A stretch of 64,000 bases of DNA from Croceibacterium ferulae. GTDB lineage: Bacteria; Pseudomonadota; Alphaproteobacteria; Sphingomonadales; Sphingomonadaceae. Each line of letters starts with the position of its first letter. The first letter of the stretch is position 1. This document shows, one piece after another, positions 17,823 through 25,460 of the stretch. The stretch spans positions 21,843-85,842 of the forward strand of contig NZ_QZVQ01000013.1 in NCBI RefSeq assembly GCF_003660445.1, written 5' to 3'. Made by a program: the position numbers and the translations under genes. The notes beneath the pieces are model-generated. The model saw only the letters and a list, made by a program, of their open reading frames with translations, ran no database searches and was not told the origin of the DNA.

Positions 17823-18214
17823 TTCGAGGCGTATGTGCCGGTAACGAGAAGGGGTTTGCTGACCGCCCCGGCGCTCGACTACTTACCTGATACCGAGGCC
17901 CCGACGAGGGGCAACGATGGCGCGGCGCGTACCAAAGACGAAGGTTAGGCAACACGACCGCTGCTTAAGCGATCCACCGCAGCTATTGCGAGCGCCACCT
18001 CGTACGAGCGGCTGAGCAGCGGGCCCTCCGGCTGGAACAGGCCACCCTACATCGTGAACACGGCCAGTATGGGCCCGCTGCCACGCCGGAGACGCTGCAG
18101 AAGCTGAGCCAAGTGAGTGAGGGCACGCTGCCCCGAATGGCCGACGTAGGTTCGCACCGGCAGAACCGCGATCGGGCCCGGCTGGTGAACTGATGATCGC
18201 AGCCGCGCACCGCG
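17823..18214. other. Non-coding stretch before the first hairpin-repeat array
   Basis: About 390 bases with no supportable gene. Confidence 0.3.
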
Positions 18215-18583
18215 GTGACGGCCCGGTGGAAGAGGGAATTCACGCCGGGCCTGAGTGCGCTACGTGTTTCGGGGCACGGCGCAGCTGCGAGCACGAACGG
18301 CAACTCTGCGCGCCACGTAAAACTTTTCTCGAGAGTTAAGACGGCCCGGCGGGAATGGTTGGAGATATCCGCCGGGCCTAACCGCGCCTTCGCTGCGCAG
18401 CTGGGGCGCGGCTGTCGACAAAATGCCACCTGCGCTGATGAAGTAAATGTTCGGCAGAAGACAGAGGCGGCCCGGCGCAGGTAATTTGGGGACCAGCGCC
18501 GGGCCTGACCGCACCCTCGGCTGACAGAGTGTGTGCGGCTGTCACCTCCAATGGCACCACCACTCACGAAGTAAAGGGCGCGT
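18215..18583 (+). repeat. Array of three ~125-bp hairpin repeats (plus orientation)
   Basis: Three units start with GGCCCGG at 18220, 18343 and 18469. Each unit has two stems. Stem 1 joins GGCCCGG-type and CCGGGCC-type arms of 9-10 bp around a variable loop. After TGAC, TAAC or TGAG comes stem 2, with arms such as CCGCGCC/GGCGCGG (unit 2), CCGCAC/GTGCGG (unit 3) and TGCGCT/GGCGCA (unit 1), followed by GCTG. Units 2 and 3 end in a TGCCACC- or GGCACC-like patch and GAAGTAAA. Base changes on one arm are matched on the other. An 89-residue frame (18215-18484) spans the array but its fit varies between units, so it may not be a real gene. A diverged inverted copy lies at 23674-24051. Confidence 0.7.
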
Positions 18584-18829
18584 GATGATCGGGCTTAGAT
18601 TGGCGGTCGGCAATGCGGCGGGATTGCGGACGATCACGGAGGTGGTGGAGGTAGCGGAGGCGGGCCTGCCACCGGCAGGTGTTCCCGAGCAACGATCTGC
18701 TGACGGCTGCGGGCTGGCCTGCCCGGTTGCTCCCTCGGGCGGTTCCTTTTTTGCGCCGTGCTCCTGAGGCCCGGCTTCGCGGGGGAGAGGAGGGGGAGGG
18801 CGATGGTCGGTTCAATCAGGAGATGACAG
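18584..18829 (+). other. Degenerate counterpart of the 23129-23671 gene start
   Basis: Directly after the repeat array, ATGATCGGGCTTAGATTGG and the next 30 bases resemble the start of the minus-strand gene at 23671 (ATGGTCAGGCCAGGGTTGT) at roughly seven bases in ten. The frame then diverges into Gly-rich translation and stops. It marks the edge of the inverted duplication. Confidence 0.4.
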
Positions 18830-19345
18830 ATGGCCAGCTATTCCCTGTTCGCAGATCTCGACGGCACTCCCAGCTCGGAGCGTTGCGCCCAGGTCGGCCG
18901 CACCCGAGACTTCGCTACCATCAACCGGCTCGAAGCCAACATCTACGTCGCTGCCTTGAAGGCGACCTACGGCGCGCCGCCTGCCGGCGTGCGCTTCCGC
19001 GTCGTCGCCAATCGCCACGATTTCGGCACCTATCGCACCCTCGCCATCGAGATCGACGAGACGCTGCCGGACGATGAAGCGGCCACGGCGCTGGACTATG
19101 CCCAGGAAGCCGAGAACGGCCTGGAACGCTGGAGCGATGCCGGCTTCGGCCAGTGGATCGAGTATGGTCCCAACGGCACCACCACGCTGCACGCCCGCAC
19201 GGTCGAGGAAGCGGTCAGAAGCGCCCTGCAGATCACGCGGCCGACGCCGCAGGGCAAGTACCCGGTCGCCTCGTGGGAACGACTGCACACCAATCTGCGC
19301 GACCCATGGCCCGAGATCGAGGTGCCGGGAGCGGTAGCGGCATGA
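18830..19345 (+). CDS. Conserved hypothetical protein, plasmid-type
   Basis: The 171-residue protein starts MASYSLFADLDGTPSSERCA at 18830 after a CAGGAG ribosome-binding site. It contains VGRTRDFATINRLEANIYVA, ALKATYGAPPAGVRFRVVAN and RHDFGTYRTLAIEID, then a helical acidic stretch (EAATALDYAQEAENGLERW) and VPGAVAA at the end. I recall similar proteins on sphingomonad plasmids and mobile elements, but no function is known to me. It is soluble by composition. Its stop overlaps the next start by an ATGA junction, so the two genes are translationally coupled. Two strong terminators follow the pair. Confidence 0.65.
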   Translation: MASYSLFADLDGTPSSERCAQVGRTRDFATINRLEANIYVAALKATYGAPPAGVRFRVVANRHDFGTYRTLAIEIDETLPDDEAATALDYAQEAENGLERWSDAGFGQWIEYGPNGTTTLHARTVEEAVRSALQITRPTPQGKYPVASWERLHTNLRDPWPEIEVPGAVAA

Positions 19346-19677
19346 CGTTCGCAACTTCTTCGGCATCGCACGCAACGCAGCTTCTGCGAATGCGCGCGGC
19401 GCGCGACCATACGGTCGCCAACCTCGCCAGCATCCGCCAGCGCCTCAGCCGGACCGCCGAAAGCAGAACCCGCGCTGAACCGGATCTTCCGGCAAGCCAC
19501 CGCCGGCACTCCAGCGATTGGCCCCGCCAGCATGAAGAGCGCTTCCAGCGCATTCTCAGCGAGCTGACCAGCGAAGCGCGGCACGAACTCGGTGCGCTTG
19601 AAGCCAAGCTGGCGCGGCAGACCGCCGCCATCAGCGACCATCACCTGCGGCGCGCGAGGGAACTCGCAAGCAGCTGA
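19342..19677 (+). CDS. Hypothetical coiled-coil protein
   Basis: ATG 19342 overlaps the stop of the upstream gene (ATGA), which decides the start although the frame is open further upstream. The 111-residue product (MTFATSSASHATQLLRMRAA, then LASIRQRLSRTAESRTRAEP, then RFQRILSELTSEARHELGAL) is rich in charged residues with heptad-like Leu spacing, and ends LARQTAAISDHHLRRARELA. It looks like a soluble helical or coiled-coil partner of the upstream protein. No family is recognised. The terminator at 19732 lies 55 bases downstream and closes this two-gene operon. Confidence 0.6.
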   Translation: MTFATSSASHATQLLRMRAARDHTVANLASIRQRLSRTAESRTRAEPDLPASHRRHSSDWPRQHEERFQRILSELTSEARHELGALEAKLARQTAAISDHHLRRARELASS

Positions 19678-19731
19678 GCGATACCTTTGCCGGCGGTGCA
19701 AATGGGTCCCGCTGTCCGCATCGCCAAATCT

Positions 19732-19771
19732 GGCCCGCCCAGGTGTTACCTCCCCGGACGGGCCTTTTCTT
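19732..19771 (+). terminator. Intrinsic terminator after the 18830-19677 operon
   Basis: GGCCCGCCC at 19732-19740 pairs with the GGACGGGCC arm ending at 19764, followed by TTTTCTT. Position and direction fit termination of the upstream gene pair. Confidence 0.7.
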
Positions 19772-19923
19772 GCCTGCGGCTATCGCAGCTTAACCCTGCG
19801 CATAGTTCGGAACCGGTCCGCCGCTCAGCGATATTCCTGTGCAAGCGGCGCTGATCCCTGACAGCAACCATCGCGCCGATAAAGGTCTGCCCGGACATCC
19901 CCATCCGCCGGGCAGCGAGATAT

Positions 19924-19972
19924 GGCTCGCCCGGGTTGATCCCCCCTCCGTCCCCGGGCGAGCCACCTTTTT
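19924..19972 (+). terminator. Strong intrinsic terminator
   Basis: GGCTCGCCCGGG at 19924-19935 and CCCGGGCGAGCC at 19953-19964 form a perfect 12-bp stem with a 17-base loop, followed by ACCTTTTT. It is the second terminator within 200 bases. No intact gene ends just upstream, so it may belong to a lost gene. Confidence 0.75.
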
Positions 19973-20190
19973 CCAACCAGTGCCTGACACCGGATCGCGG
20001 CGTTTTCCGCCATCGGCTACCTTCAAGCTATCCGATTGGTAGCTATCGGGTAGACACCTGCTTGCAGTGCCAAGTCTTCACCGACTCCGCGGCACAGAAA
20101 AGAGGGAGGGCGAGAGTGGGCCGGCGACACGAGGGCGGACCGCCGACATTCCTCGGCATCCAGTTTCACGACAGTGGTGCCACAGTGCCA

Positions 20191-20218
20191 GATCGGCGCC
20201 GGCAAGCCGGCGCCGATC
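20191..20218. promoter_or_regulatory. Perfect 12-bp hairpin
   Basis: GATCGGCGCCGG at 20191-20202 is complementary to CCGGCGCCGATC at 20207-20218 with a 4-base loop. There is no T-run on either side, so it may be a regulatory or RNA-stability structure rather than a terminator. Confidence 0.5.
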
Positions 20219-20370
20219 TTCGACATGCTTACGATCGGAAAGGGCGGCGCCCATCACTTTGACAGCCGTCAGCTGCCGCATGACAAGCGCCCATAAACCG
20301 CCTGCATCCTGCTGGAGCCAGTAGGCGCCCAATCGCGAGGTCCTCGCAAAGCTTGAAGCGGGAGGCACGC

Positions 20371-20634
20371 ATGGGAATGCAGGTTGAATCGTTCGAAGCC
20401 CTCCGATCGGTTAAGATCGGGAACGACGAAGCGACCAAGGTCGTGGCGGAGCTGGAAGGACACACCGCGATGAAGATTTCCGAAGCCAATGCGCCGCTGA
20501 TCGCCGAGCTGAAGTCCATGCAAAAGGGCCTCAACCGAACCAAGTGGTACTTCTGGACCGCGATCGTGATCGCAGGTGTGGTCGTGGCCGTTACCAACGC
20601 GCTCAATCGAGCCGCGGCTTCGGCCCCGCTTTAG
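20371..20634 (+). CDS. Small membrane-anchored hypothetical protein
   Basis: ATG 20371 is favoured over an upstream TTG because GGGAGG lies at the right distance before it. The 87-residue protein starts MGMQVESFEALRSVKIGNDE, continues with a charged helix (ATKVVAELEGHTAMKISEAN, then LIAELKSMQKGLNRTKW), and ends in one transmembrane segment (YFWTAIVIAGVVVAVTNAL). The layout of coiled coil then C-terminal anchor resembles DUF1640-like and phage-plasmid accessory proteins, but I cannot name it. A second small gene that once had a membrane tail follows 22 bases downstream. Confidence 0.6.
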   Translation: MGMQVESFEALRSVKIGNDEATKVVAELEGHTAMKISEANAPLIAELKSMQKGLNRTKWYFWTAIVIAGVVVAVTNALNRAAASAPL

Positions 20635-20656
20635 GCGACCGCACCGGGTGGGGACG

Positions 20657-20834
20657 ATGACCAGCGATACACCGCCTAGCAACGTCGTTTACCTCGACGA
20701 GTGGCGCTCCGGCGTCATGCATCCAGCTCCGACCGCCAAACCAAATCAGTTCAATCTGTTCGCAGCCTTGCCACTCGTTGCCGGGGCTCGGGATCGTCAT
20801 CGGCCTCGGCATGGGCGCACTGCCGTACCTCTGA
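20657..20834 (+). pseudogene. Small membrane protein gene, frameshifted
   Basis: ATG 20657 begins MTSDTPPSNVVYLDEWRSGV and AKPNQFNLFAALPLVAG. In the next frame the DNA continues PGLGIVIGLGMGALPYL to a stop at 20832-20834. A one-base change near 20785 would join them into a protein of about 59 residues with a C-terminal membrane helix. It lies 22 bases after the preceding membrane-protein gene. Confidence 0.45.
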
Positions 20835-21162
20835 AGATCGGCCGCAGTACGCGCCAACTGACCATGGCCGCCTCCCGCAAGAGCGGGACCGCGCTCTACT
20901 CCGCCGTCACCCCTGCCTGGCCGCTGCGCGTCCATGCAGGGCCGCCTTCTCCACCGAGCCCCGCAAGCGGGTCTCAACCCTTGCGGGTGACGATCGCTTG
21001 CGGAAGCAAGTTGCCGGAAGCTGGAAACTTGTTGCCACGATCAGACTACGTTCCAACCTGCCGCGGCACAGAGATGTGTCCCCGCTGTTAACGCATCTGC
21101 GGACGCCTCCCACCTGATGGCGCGGCCGGGTTTCCATGGTGGGGGCGATCAAGGAGGCTTCC
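20835..21162. other. Non-coding stretch
   Basis: No supportable gene seen in about 330 bases. Confidence 0.3.
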
Positions 21163-21228
21163 ATGGCAATCACCGGCATTATCCAGCACGATCACAGCCG
21201 GAAAAACATGGCCCATGCCGGGCCATGA
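21163..21228 (+). CDS. Possible 21-residue peptide
   Basis: ATG 21163 follows a strong AAGGAGG ribosome-binding site at 21151-21157 and encodes MAITGIIQHDHSRKNMAHAG plus one residue. The end overlaps a 7-bp hairpin (ATGGCCC/GGGCCAT). The good translation signal suggests a real leader or small protein upstream of the next gene. There is no protein-level evidence. Confidence 0.35.
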   Translation: MAITGIIQHDHSRKNMAHAGP

Positions 21229-21244
21229 GGGAGAGGCTGATTGA

Positions 21245-21679
21245 ATGCTGATGATCCGTGGGGAGGTGAGCGTAGGGCGGGAAGGGGATGGGGTTTACCA
21301 CTTACCGGAACAGAACAATGCCTTCTCTAAATGGGACAAGGCGATCTCCTCATACGTCTATCTGCGGGAACGAAGCGCCGATAGAATAGTGGTGCGCAAT
21401 CCGGCGCTAGGTTCTGCCTTCCCGATGACAACGGCTCGTACAGCTTCAAGCCTTCCTTTCGTTGCTATCCCAGGCTCGGCGGAAAAGCCTGCCGACTTGG
21501 CGCCAGCGCCCCAAGAACTCTATTCGGAAGCCAAGGGCGAGGGAATCTGGGTTCGCCTTGTGCAATCGCTCAAAGGCCCACTCGCGCGAAAGTCGCGGAG
21601 GCATTCTTGTGACTGGTGTGGATCGACGGATTACTTCGACGCGGTCCTCGAAACGTGCGTCCATTGCGAGGCGTTTTAA
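21245..21679 (+). CDS. Hypothetical protein with C-terminal zinc-ribbon motif
   Basis: The 144-residue frame starts MLMIRGEVSVGREGDGVYHL (ATG 21245, or 21251 two codons later). The middle is poorly characterised, but the end SRRHSCDWCGSTDYFDAVLE then TCVHCEAF has two CxxC pairs separated by 14 residues, typical of a zinc ribbon. No family is recognised. It follows the strong ribosome-binding site of the 21-residue peptide and precedes the acyltransferase gene by about 120 bases. Confidence 0.5.
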   Translation: MLMIRGEVSVGREGDGVYHLPEQNNAFSKWDKAISSYVYLRERSADRIVVRNPALGSAFPMTTARTASSLPFVAIPGSAEKPADLAPAPQELYSEAKGEGIWVRLVQSLKGPLARKSRRHSCDWCGSTDYFDAVLETCVHCEAF

Positions 21680-21797
21680 GAGGGAAAGTCACTGGGCGGC
21701 ACTGTGATCGCAGTTGCGAGCTGTGCTGGTGAGCACGCTCTGAAGTGTCAGCCGGCTAGCTAACAGGGTTGAATACCGTGTTCTGAGGGGGGACAGC

Positions 21798-22877
21798 GTG
21801 AACCAAGGTTTAGCCTTGTATCGGGCGGCGGCGGTTGAGCCAACGTCTGGACAGATGACGGCAACAGGCGGCGATCCCGGGCCTGCAGAGAAGCCTTGTT
21901 CGCGTCTGAGTTATGTCGATGCGGCAAAAGGCATCGCTGTCATCCTGGTCGTTCTGTGGCACGCAGTTGGCGATCGCTTGCTCATTTTCGAAGCGCTCGT
22001 TTATCTTCGTATGCCGCTATTCTTCTTCGCCGCGGGCCTGTTCGCCCAGCGTGGTCTTGATGCGCGCTGGAAAGATTTTCTGCCAGTGCGTGTCGGTCAG
22101 ATCTTCTGGCTGTACCTCTTGTGGGTGCCGATCGTGTATTACATGACAACCGGCGCTACTGAGATGGTCCGGTCGGACCTCAGCCTTGAGGAGGGTCTGG
22201 AGCCAGCGACGATGCTCATCGACCCGCCTAATACGTTGTGGTTCCTTTACGCTCTGGGCTTGATGTATCTAGGGGCAAAGCTAGTCCGGCCTTTTAATTG
22301 GCAGATTGTCCTTGGCGCTTCGTTTGCTGCTTACGCTGTCGTCATTTCTGGATGGTTCACTTTCCGGCACGACCTCCTAGAAATGCTCTGCAGATTGGCG
22401 GCGCTTGCACCCTTCTTTTTGATTGCGAGCTACCACTCGCAGATCATTCGAACCTTCATTCAGGACTGGGCGCACTGGGCGCTTCGCGGACTGGCAGCAT
22501 ATTTCTTCATCGCCGTCGCGATCGTCGCCTTTGACGGCGGATTCAATCCGCTCGCGACATTCAGTGCCAGCATCATCGGTGTCGCATCATTGCTCATGCT
22601 TCTTTATCGGCACAGTACATCAATCACAGTGCGGACCCTTAACAAGCTGGGTAGGCAATCACTATTCGTCTTCGTACTGCATCGGATTCCGCTATACTAC
22701 TACAACCTCTTCTTAGCAGAGGTAGGAATGCAAAACGACGTCTTGGCGCTGACGGTGGGAGGTCTTGCGATCGTTGTGGGCTGCTGGGCGCTCGGGGAGC
22801 ATGTTCTTAGCCGCTATGCGCGCTGGACGATGGAGGCGCCTTGGCTGACCAAGCATCGGGTTCGCGCCTCGTCGTAA
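21798..22877 (+). CDS. Acyltransferase family 3 membrane protein
   Basis: The frame opens with GTG 21798 (product start MNQGLALYRAAAV); ATG 21855 is an alternative. The product of up to 359 residues has SYVDAAKGIAVILVVLWHAV with the conserved WH, then LRMPLFFFAAGLFAQRGL, ten or so membrane segments, and near the end LGRQSLFVFVLHRIPLYYYN. This is the acyltransferase-3 fold of NodX/OafA/ExoZ-like enzymes, which acylate sugars of exported polysaccharide. Its N-terminal pattern (VDAAKG, MPLFFFAAG) is closer to the broken gene at 26249-27310 than to the one at 7285. It lies inside the segment bracketed by inverted hairpin arrays and may be mobile cargo. Confidence 0.85.
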   Translation: MNQGLALYRAAAVEPTSGQMTATGGDPGPAEKPCSRLSYVDAAKGIAVILVVLWHAVGDRLLIFEALVYLRMPLFFFAAGLFAQRGLDARWKDFLPVRVGQIFWLYLLWVPIVYYMTTGATEMVRSDLSLEEGLEPATMLIDPPNTLWFLYALGLMYLGAKLVRPFNWQIVLGASFAAYAVVISGWFTFRHDLLEMLCRLAALAPFFLIASYHSQIIRTFIQDWAHWALRGLAAYFFIAVAIVAFDGGFNPLATFSASIIGVASLLMLLYRHSTSITVRTLNKLGRQSLFVFVLHRIPLYYYNLFLAEVGMQNDVLALTVGGLAIVVGCWALGEHVLSRYARWTMEAPWLTKHRVRASS

Positions 22878-23128
22878 TGCTGCCTCTTGCAAGCGGCCCG
22901 ACTGTCGCGGTTGATTGGATGGAGTGGCAGACCGCTTTTTCTTAGCTGTTCGCTGGGCCGGCGATCGGAACCGAGGCGGACAATCTGGCGAGCTTGGGCC
23001 ATCGCGCCGGTAGTCGGATGGCAGCTGGCGGGGGACGGCGACGGACCGTTACCGATGGTGATGCAGAGAGGCGTTCCGACGCCTCTTGTGCCACGTTGTG
23101 ACAGGTGACCCGGCAGGTTGCAAAAAAA
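22878..23128. other. Intergenic spacer
   Basis: No gene seen. It separates the acyltransferase gene from the convergent gene ending at 23129. Confidence 0.3.
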
Positions 23129-23671
23129 TCAACTTGCCGAGCGCAAGGTTGTCATTGATCGATCGAATCCACGCTCGTGATGGATCGACGAACGTGGAGC
23201 GGGCCGGTCGGGTCGCAATCTGTCCCGGCCCGCTTCCTGATTTCTCCCAATATGCTCGCCCACCGCGTCTGCAGTCTTGGCGCTCGGGGTGGGGCTTGGC
23301 GATTGCGGGGGTGGCGGCTGCAAAACCTTGCCCGCGATGGCTGCGGCTACTGTTCCAGACCGCTGCGTGCTTCCGCTCGCCTCCGAATCAGCAAGATTGG
23401 AGCCGCCATCGCCGCGTCCGATCAAACGGACCGTGCCACCACGCCCCTTCTGAATCACGTCGCCGAGCGTTGCCGCACCCGCGCCAATTGTGCTCATCGC
23501 CTTGAAGCTCGAGCCGCTCGTGGAACGCTGCACGAAGGCATTCGCCCGACCGGTATATTCCGTGAAGTTCCGCTCTGGCGCGGAAGAGCCGAGCACCGTT
23601 AAAGTGTAAGACCCTGCCCACCCCCTCCGCAACACCGCTACATTGCCCTGCGACAACCCTGGCCTGACCAT
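23129..23671 (-). CDS. Hypothetical Gly/Ser/Pro-rich protein next to the second hairpin array
   Basis: Starting at 23671, directly after the repeat array, the 180-residue frame reads MVRPGLSQGNVAVLRRGWAG, SYTLTVLGSSAPERNFTEYT, SSFKAMSTIGAGAATLGDVI and KGRGGTVRLIGRGDGGSN. A Pro-rich part (QPPPPQSPSPTPSAK) and a charged tail follow. There is no signal peptide or known domain. The beginning is shared with degenerate DNA after the first array at 18584. The composition could fit a phage tail or fibre-associated protein, but this is a guess and the frame might be partly spurious. Confidence 0.4.
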   Translation of the reverse strand: MVRPGLSQGNVAVLRRGWAGSYTLTVLGSSAPERNFTEYTGRANAFVQRSTSGSSFKAMSTIGAGAATLGDVIQKGRGGTVRLIGRGDGGSNLADSEASGSTQRSGTVAAAIAGKVLQPPPPQSPSPTPSAKTADAVGEHIGRNQEAGRDRLRPDRPAPRSSIHHERGFDRSMTTLRSAS

Positions 23672-23673
23672 CG

Positions 23674-24051
23674 CACGCCCTTTACTTCATGGGTGGTGGT
23701 GGCATGTTCGGCGGCAGCCGCGTCGGACGTGAGGCCCTACGCGGTTAGGCCCGGCGGTTTGCGCCTGAGATCCTTCCGCCGGGCCGCCTCTGTCTCCTGC
23801 CGAACATTTACATCGCCGACGGCGGTGGCATTGTGAGGGCAGCCGCCTGCAAGCCGCGCGGCGAGCGCGCGGTCAGGCACGGCGGATATCTCCACAGTTC
23901 CTGCCGGGCCGCCTGAGCCCTCAAGCTTTACTCGACGCGCAAAATCGCCAATCCTGCGCGCAGCCGCGTCGTGTTCCGAAAAACAAAGCGCGGTCAGGCC
24001 CGGCGTGAGTTCCCTCTTCCGCCGGGCCGTCCCGAGAGGCGTGGTTGTCAT
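23674..24051 (-). repeat. Array of three ~120-bp hairpin repeats (minus orientation)
   Basis: On the minus strand the GCCGGGCC/GGCCCGGC stems begin at 24028, 23910 and 23785, so unit lengths are 118 and 125 bp. Stem 1 is GGCCCGGCG/CGCCGGGCC in unit 1, one mismatch in unit 2 and GGCCCGGCGG/CCGCCGGGCC in unit 3. Stem 2 is CCGCG/CGCGG, CCGCGCG/CGCGCGG and CCGCGT/ACGCGG. GCTG follows stem 2 in units 1 and 3 (GCTT in unit 2). Unit lengths are not multiples of three, unlike the other array, so a shared protein repeat is unlikely although a 104-residue frame (23737-24051) spans the array. The array is a diverged inverted copy of 18215-18583. Confidence 0.7.
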
Positions 24052-24350
24052 CGCTTGAACACCTTGTCATTCGCAGCACGGCGGGCGGGCGCGTTGATCC
24101 CGCCACCGGCTAGATCTGGATTACTGCCTTCCCTGGCCTGGGTGAGCGACGTTCAGCACGCTTTGGCTCAGCGCAGTCGCACCCATGCGGCGGTGCAGCT
24201 TCTCCTGCGAAGCCGCAGGATCGCGGACAGTGCATCCGCCGCCGGCTCGATATCTGCTTTTCCCTCCGACGATCTGGAAGCTGCCGTTCGGCTCACGCCC
24301 CGTTGCAGACATCTAGACGGGCGCATACGATCATTGGAAGGAGACGTTCG

Positions 24351-24818
24351 ATGCCTTCCCGCTCATCTACATTATGGACGCTGACAGCCTTGCTGATACT
24401 GGCATACCCAGCGCTGAACTTCGTCTATTGGCCTGAGGCTCGGAACTCAGGCATTCTTCCTGCCGATGGTGATAGCATCGACATACCGATGTTTGGCAGC
24501 TTACTCGTGACGCTGATCGCCTCGGCCATAGTTCTGGGCGTGGCTTGGTTATGTTTCCGGCGCTACAATCCATCCACCCGACTTCTCGCCTTCCGCTTAG
24601 ATCGCCCATACCGCAGCTTCATTGCTACAGTGGTTTTTGGCGTCAGCGCTGCTATTCTATGTCTTGGTGCGCTGGTTGACACCATTATCGCAATGCCATG
24701 GTATGAGTATCTTCGGGCCGAATACATGATGCTCGCAGCGGCGTGGTTGCTAACCTTGAGAACTTCGTGGATCGACCAACGTACCGCTGAAGAGGCGGAG
24801 GCCGAGCAGCTTCGATAA
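24351..24818 (+). CDS. Hypothetical four-helix membrane protein
   Basis: ATG 24351 follows AAGGAGA at ideal distance; an upstream in-frame ATG at 24303 lacks this. The 155-residue product begins MPSRSSTLWTLTALLILAYP and has about four membrane segments: TALLILAYPALNFVYW, GSLLVTLIASAIVLGVAWLC, FIATVVFGVSAAILCLGALV, and a last near YMMLAAAWLLTL. It ends in an acidic tail (RTAEEAEAEQLR). No family is recognised. It stands alone on the plus strand and could be a superinfection-exclusion or envelope protein given the mobile context, but this is inference. Confidence 0.6.
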   Translation: MPSRSSTLWTLTALLILAYPALNFVYWPEARNSGILPADGDSIDIPMFGSLLVTLIASAIVLGVAWLCFRRYNPSTRLLAFRLDRPYRSFIATVVFGVSAAILCLGALVDTIIAMPWYEYLRAEYMMLAAAWLLTLRTSWIDQRTAEEAEAEQLR

Positions 24819-25118
24819 TTCTCTGCTTGTAAGCGGAAGGTCCGCAACCCACCCACACCTCGGTATAAAGCCGGCCTCTGGCGCAACTCAAACGCGGTCA
24901 TCCGCTCACCAGCCTAGCACAGCCAGGGATTGTGAGAGCAGATCGCACAGCTCTGTGCGAGCACGCTCTTCGTTACAATCGGCAAGTCAGTTGTCGATGG
25001 ACATGGCCCATGGCGGTGCTGCAGCAAAGGTGACGCAGTCGTTAACCCTAGCCATTTAGCGCAAACCAAAATCACGGCCTTAAACCGCTCCAACTTCAAT
25101 CGGTGCGGAAAGGTTGCC
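24819..25118. other. Intergenic region upstream of the SciP-like gene
   Basis: No gene seen in about 300 bases. It should contain the promoter for the regulator gene. No CtrA-type TTAA-N7-TTAA box was recognised. Confidence 0.35.
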
Positions 25119-25460
25119 ATGCATACTACAATCGTACGCCCAGCTCTGCAGCTGGTGAAAACTGATGAAGTGAGCCGTGTCATTGGCCCACTCGGCACAC
25201 CCATCACACTGGACGACTTGCCACCGCCCGAAATCTCGCGCTGGGTCATTCGCCGGAAAGCCGAGGTGGTGGCCGCAGTTAATGGGGGCCTTTTGACGAT
25301 CGACGAAGTGCTGGCACGTTATGGCCTCACCCTCGAAGAGTTCGTGAGCTGGCAGCGTGGCTTTGAGCGCTCGGGCATGCGAGGCCTGCGCACCACCAAA
25401 ACGCAACAATACCGCACGCGATACACGCGCCAGATGACGTACCATGTCAACGCGACCTAG
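25119..25460 (+). CDS. sciP: SciP-like DUF1153 regulator (CtrA-inhibitory protein family)
   Basis: ATG 25119 has AAAGG upstream. The 113-residue product contains SRVIGPLGTPITLDDLPPPE, then RWVIRRKAEVVAAVNGGLLT and IDEVLARYGLTLEEFVSWQR, with MRGLRTTKTQQYR after it. This is the DUF1153 helix-turn-helix core of SciP, which in Caulobacter binds CtrA in G1 and blocks CtrA-activated transcription. The conserved block is complete. The C-terminal end (TRYTRQMTYHVNAT) is longer than I expect for the family, and the location among mobile remnants suggests an extra copy rather than the core cell-cycle gene. Whether it still acts on CtrA cannot be told. Confidence 0.8.
   Translation: MHTTIVRPALQLVKTDEVSRVIGPLGTPITLDDLPPPEISRWVIRRKAEVVAAVNGGLLTIDEVLARYGLTLEEFVSWQRGFERSGMRGLRTTKTQQYRTRYTRQMTYHVNAT

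Larger units (their letters stand above)
19678..20370. other. Intergenic region with two terminators and a hairpin
   Basis: No supportable gene in about 690 bases. It holds the terminators at 19732 and 19924 and the hairpin at 20191, and should contain the promoter for the gene at 20371. Confidence 0.5.

Noticed and set aside
18215..18484. An 89-residue protein over the first hairpin array, and a 104-residue protein over the second.
   Set aside because: The two translate to similar sequences, but unit spacing breaks frame in the minus array and stems are conserved by paired changes, so I treat the arrays as structural repeats.
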